DNA of 64,000 nucleotides from Arthrobacter sp. zg-Y238. GTDB lineage: Bacteria; Actinomycetota; Actinomycetes; Actinomycetales; Micrococcaceae. Position 1 is the stretch's first letter, and the number at the start of each line of letters is the position of its first letter. Where the stretch lies: assembly GCF_024385525.1 (NCBI RefSeq), contig NZ_JANFLU010000004.1:62001-126000 (forward strand), read 5' to 3'. Position numbers and translations under genes: made by a program. The notes under the pieces are model-generated. The model had not been told where the DNA came from. It saw only the letters and a program-made list of their open reading frames with translations, and made no database searches. This document shows, in pieces, positions 60,796 through 64,000 of the stretch.

Positions 60796-62381
60796 GTGTG
60801 CGCACCTTCCTGCTGCCGGATCTGGGTGAGGGCCTGACCGAGGCTGAACTCGTCAGCTGGCTCGTGGCCGTGGGGGACACGGTTGTGGTGGACCAGCCTG
60901 TTGCCGAAGTGGAAACGGCAAAGTCCCTGGTGGAAGTTCCGTCCCCCTTTGCGGGCCGCGTGGCACAGCTGCATGGCCGGGCCGGCGAGAGCGTCGACGT
61001 CGGGCATCCGTTGATCTCGGTGGAGACCGCTGCCGTGGCCACGGTTGGGGCCGGCCTGGCCGCCGGAATGACAGCTGCGGGAACCGGGGAAACGATGGCA
61101 CCCGCGGCGGCCGTGGGACCGGCGGAAGCGGCCGAAGCAGTAGCGGCTGCGGAAACCGCCGGTGAGACCGCAGCGGGGGAGGCCACGGCGGGGGAGGCCT
61201 ACCGGGAGGAAGAGAAGGCAGGGTCCGGAAACGTACTTATCGGCTACGGAACCCCGCCCGGCGGGCAGTCCCCGCGGCGCACCCGTGCGCCTCGGCGGCG
61301 GATGGGCGCGGCTGCTGGGGCGGCTGCCGGTCAAGCTGCCGGCCGCTCCGCTCGGACGGAAGCTCCGCGCTGTGTATCCCCTCTGGTCCGGCGCCTGGCC
61401 CGTGATGCCGGTTTGAAGCTGGCGGATGTGGCCGGCAGCGGCCCCGACGGGTTGATTCTGCGCCGCGATGTCGAAGCCGCCATGGCTCCCGCTGCGGCGG
61501 AGCACGCTGCCGCGGCTCCCGCCGGGGTGGAGGAAGTCACCACCGAAGAAACGGCGGCCCGATGGAATGCCCGCGGAACCGGGGCATCCGACGCCGCAAC
61601 AGACGCGCGGACAGGGCTCGCCGTCACCTCGCGCACTCCGGTGCGTGGCCTGCGGCGCACTGTCGCCGCAAACCTGAGCCGCAGCCGCAGCCTGATCCCC
61701 GAGGCGACCGTGTGGGTGGATGTGGATGCCACGGCCCTGATGGACCTGCGCGCGGACCTTTCCCGGCAGCGGGAGGACACACCGTCGCTGCTGGCTTTCC
61801 TGGCCCGTTTCACGTTGGCCGGACTCACCCGGTTCCCGGAACTAAACACCCGGTTTGTGCCTGCAGGGGAGGGGATCGGCGCGGGATCGAGGGACAAGGC
61901 ACGGGACAACACGGGCAAGGGCAAGGAAGAACAACAGGCCGTGATTGATGCCTTCGACGGCGTGAACCTGGGCATCGCAGTGCAGGCTGAGCGCGGGTTG
62001 ATGGTTCCCTCGGTTCGGCGGGCGGACACCCTGTCCACTCGGGAACTGGACGCGGAGATCCGGCGTCTCACCTCGGCCGCCCAGGCCGGCCGCGCAACCC
62101 CTGCCGAACTTTCCTCGGGCACGTTCACGCTCAACAACTACGGTGTCTACGGGGTGGACGGCAGCGCTGCCATCATCAACTACCCCGAGTCGGCCATCCT
62201 CGGCGTGGGACGCATCATTGAAAAACCGTGGGTGGTTTCCGGCCGGCTCGCGGTCCGGATGGTCACCCAGCTGACCCTGGTGTTCGACCACCGCGTCTGC
62301 GACGGCGCGACCGCCGGCGGCTTCCTGCGCTACGTTGCCGACGCCGTCGAAAATCCGGGCCGCGTGCTGGCGGACCTGTAA
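60792..62381 (+). CDS. bkdC: Dihydrolipoamide acyltransferase E2
   Basis: Core of the 2-oxoacid dehydrogenase complex, 529 residues. One lipoyl domain (1-80) with the lipoylated Lys44 in VETAKSLVEV; a long Ala/Glu/Arg-rich linker; a peripheral-subunit-binding domain (about 194-230, SPLVRRLARDAG); and the catalytic domain ending DHRVCDGATAGG with His500 and Asp504. E3 (dihydrolipoamide dehydrogenase) is not in the window. The linker contains the less common segment AGSGNVLIGYGTPPGG between two basic runs. Confidence 0.92.
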   Translation: MSVRTFLLPDLGEGLTEAELVSWLVAVGDTVVVDQPVAEVETAKSLVEVPSPFAGRVAQLHGRAGESVDVGHPLISVETAAVATVGAGLAAGMTAAGTGETMAPAAAVGPAEAAEAVAAAETAGETAAGEATAGEAYREEEKAGSGNVLIGYGTPPGGQSPRRTRAPRRRMGAAAGAAAGQAAGRSARTEAPRCVSPLVRRLARDAGLKLADVAGSGPDGLILRRDVEAAMAPAAAEHAAAAPAGVEEVTTEETAARWNARGTGASDAATDARTGLAVTSRTPVRGLRRTVAANLSRSRSLIPEATVWVDVDATALMDLRADLSRQREDTPSLLAFLARFTLAGLTRFPELNTRFVPAGEGIGAGSRDKARDNTGKGKEEQQAVIDAFDGVNLGIAVQAERGLMVPSVRRADTLSTRELDAEIRRLTSAAQAGRATPAELSSGTFTLNNYGVYGVDGSAAIINYPESAILGVGRIIEKPWVVSGRLAVRMVTQLTLVFDHRVCDGATAGGFLRYVADAVENPGRVLADL

Positions 62382-62444
62382 TACGTGCCGCAGACAACCA
62401 CCCGCGATAGGTTGGAAACCGAGCCGGCGAAAAGGAAAGCTGAC

Positions 62445-63305
62445 ATGACAGAAACACCGCAGCAGCACATCCCCACCCAGCGTGGCTGGCAGGAGGTCGC
62501 GCCCCGGGTCTGGGTGCGCGCCAATGCTGCCTTTGCCGTTAACACCGGGCTGGTGATCGGGGACGATCGGGCACTGCTGATCGATACCGGAGCAGGCCCC
62601 GGAATGGCGCAGGAGATCTACGACGCCGCCCGGACGCTGACCGACCTGCCGCTCACGGCAGTGAACACGCATGCCCACTTCGACCACTACTTCGGCAACG
62701 CCCTGATGCTCGCCAACGGCGTGGAGGATATCTGGGGTACCGCCGGATGCGCCGCCAGTATCCGTGAAAACGGCAACAGCCACCGCCCGCAGGCTGCCGA
62801 CGCCGAACCCGAAATGGCTGCAGCCATGGGCGAAAACACGGAAATCGCCGAACCCACGAAGCTGGTGGAGGACGCACCGGTGGACCTGGACCTGGGCGGC
62901 ATCTCCGTGACCCTCTTCCACCTCGGACGAGGCCATACGGACCATGACCTGCTGGTGGGAGCCGGGGACGTGCTCTTCACCGGCGATCTCGTCGAACAGG
63001 GCGCTGATCCGGCCTTCGAGGACTCCTTCCCCAAGGACTGGATCCGCACGCTGGGGAAAATCTCGGCACTCGAGGACCTGTACACGGTCTTCGTTCCCGG
63101 GCACGGAAAGCCCGTCACCGTGGATTTCGTGACCACTCAAATGAACAAGATGCGCACCGCCGTCGCCGTCACCCGCAGCGCCATGGACCAGGCATCGGTG
63201 GACATGACGAAGGCAATTCCCATCCTGCCGTACGGGCCGGACCAGTCCCGGGCGCTGCTCACCCGCCTGCGGACCCTTGCCCGATGGAAGTGGCTCAAGC
63301 AGTAA
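62445..63305 (+). CDS. Metallo-beta-lactamase-fold hydrolase
   Basis: A 286-residue MBL-fold protein. Metal-binding motif THAHFDHYFG (His-x-His-x-Asp-His), further ligands in HLGRGHTDHD, FTGDLVEQGAD and VPGHGKPVT. The ATG at 62445 follows AAAGGAAAGC. No signal peptide, so not an exported lactamase; family members include thioesterases and lactonases. Lies 63 bp after the E2 gene and may be co-transcribed. Substrate unknown. Confidence 0.9.
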   Translation: MTETPQQHIPTQRGWQEVAPRVWVRANAAFAVNTGLVIGDDRALLIDTGAGPGMAQEIYDAARTLTDLPLTAVNTHAHFDHYFGNALMLANGVEDIWGTAGCAASIRENGNSHRPQAADAEPEMAAAMGENTEIAEPTKLVEDAPVDLDLGGISVTLFHLGRGHTDHDLLVGAGDVLFTGDLVEQGADPAFEDSFPKDWIRTLGKISALEDLYTVFVPGHGKPVTVDFVTTQMNKMRTAVAVTRSAMDQASVDMTKAIPILPYGPDQSRALLTRLRTLARWKWLKQ

Positions 63306-63347
63306 TCACCGGCCGGACCGGAACCGGATTGGGGATAGTCTGGGGCC

Positions 63348-64000
63348 GTGCCAGCGGACGATTTCAGCCTTCGTAAAATAGCTATCCCGGCCTACGGGCC
63401 CACCCTGCTTTACGGGCTGGCGACCGGAGCCATCCTGCCGGTCATCGCGCTCAGCGCCCGCGGCCTGGGTGCCACTGTTGCCCTCGCAGCGCTGGTCATC
63501 ACCCTTACCGGCGTCGGTTCACTCCTGACGAATGTGCCTGCCACCATTGTGACCACGCGTTTTGGGGAGAAATGGGCGCTTGTGGCTGCCTCGGCCTGGT
63601 GCGCGCTGGCGATGGTCCTTGCCGCTCTCGTCCCTGTGCTGGCGGTTTTCGCCCTGGCCGTCTTTATGGTCGGGATGGCAGGCTCGGTCTTCGGGCTGGC
63701 CCGGCAGAGCTATCTGACGGAAGCCGTACCGGTGCACTTCCGGGCACGGGCCCTGTCCACGCTCGGCGGGGTGAACCGGATCGGCGTCTTCATCGGCCCC
63801 TTCGCAGCTGCCGGCGCAATCCACTTCTTCGGCACCACCGGGGCGTACTGGGTGGGTGCCGCGGCCGCCGTCGGCGCCGGGATCATCAGCCTCCAGGTGC
63901 CGGATCTTACTGTCCGTTCCGGGAAGCGCGGAGCGGGGCGGGAGTCCAAGGCCGACGCCGGCCCTGCGCCCACCGTGCGCTCCATCCTGCGAAGCCATGC
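63348..64000 (+). CDS. MFS transporter, N-terminal part (runs off the window)
   Basis: A GTG-started frame with 217 complete codons and no stop before the window end. About six predicted helices are visible; the loop between helices 2 and 3 reads TTRFGEKWALVAAS, and ARQSYLTEAVPVHFRARALS is typical of the MFS fold's helix 4-5 region. Substrate cannot be inferred from the fragment. Confidence 0.85.
   Translation, partial: MPADDFSLRKIAIPAYGPTLLYGLATGAILPVIALSARGLGATVALAALVITLTGVGSLLTNVPATIVTTRFGEKWALVAASAWCALAMVLAALVPVLAVFALAVFMVGMAGSVFGLARQSYLTEAVPVHFRARALSTLGGVNRIGVFIGPFAAAGAIHFFGTTGAYWVGAAAAVGAGIISLQVPDLTVRSGKRGAGRESKADAGPAPTVRSILRSH

Overview
The window is high-GC DNA from an aerobic or facultative actinobacterium, most likely Arthrobacter or a close Micrococcaceae relative. 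The signs are a bS22-type mini ribosomal protein beside a BldC-like regulator, system II (Ccs) cytochrome c maturation genes next to menaquinone genes, a CebR-type operator, NnrD, LigC and many 4-base ATGA/GTGA gene overlaps. That placement is inference from gene content and gene order; no 16S rRNA or tRNA gene was seen.

Layout. 1-4.1 kb: glutamate dehydrogenase, BldC-like HTH, bS22, a HAD phosphatase, a glutaredoxin-like protein and the redox repressor Rex. This follows the order known from the M. tuberculosis Rv0500-Rv0509 region, but the heme genes expected next are absent. 4.1-7.8 kb: in their place are three minus-strand genes. One encodes a 661-residue protein with a 388-residue array of 11-residue repeats and a four-helix membrane domain, the second is a shorter paralogue of that membrane domain, and the third is YceI. 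7.9-16.9 kb: the conserved block resumes with a histidine phosphatase, TlpA/ResA lipoprotein, CcdA, ResB and CcsA, then menA/menE/menB on the other strand. 17-25.3 kb: narGHJI and narK, a complete respiratory nitrate reductase with its transporter. Menaquinol made by the men products is the expected electron donor for NarI. 25.3-35 kb: mixed genes, including NnrD, a CPBP protease, LigC and flavoenzymes, with an AT-richer orphan that resembles proteins of actinobacterial conjugative elements, surrounded by short repeats.

35-42.2 kb and 52.4-57.2 kb hold a split phenylacetate regulon: paaZ, then paaI-paaK-TetR, then paaABCDE-paaG. An 18-bp palindrome of shared architecture lies at all three promoters, so the TetR gene next to paaK is the likely PaaR. 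Between the two parts lie a CGNR regulator divergent from an MFS exporter, a DedA protein, and a cellobiose cassette (cebEFG-bglC-cebR) whose promoter is bracketed by two perfect CebR boxes (43.2-49.4 kb). An oligopeptidase and a membrane protein follow.

57.3-64 kb: a small disordered protein with a [15 protein letters not shown] motif, an Lrp/AsnC regulator divergent from a 2-oxoacid dehydrogenase operon (E1 alpha, E1 beta, E2), an MBL hydrolase, and an MFS transporter cut off by the window end. A 9-bp inverted repeat with arms 32 bp apart sits between the Lrp gene and the operon.

Most of the window is ordinary core metabolism. The part least explained by known biology is the hendecad-repeat membrane protein at 4061-6046 with its neighbouring paralogue.
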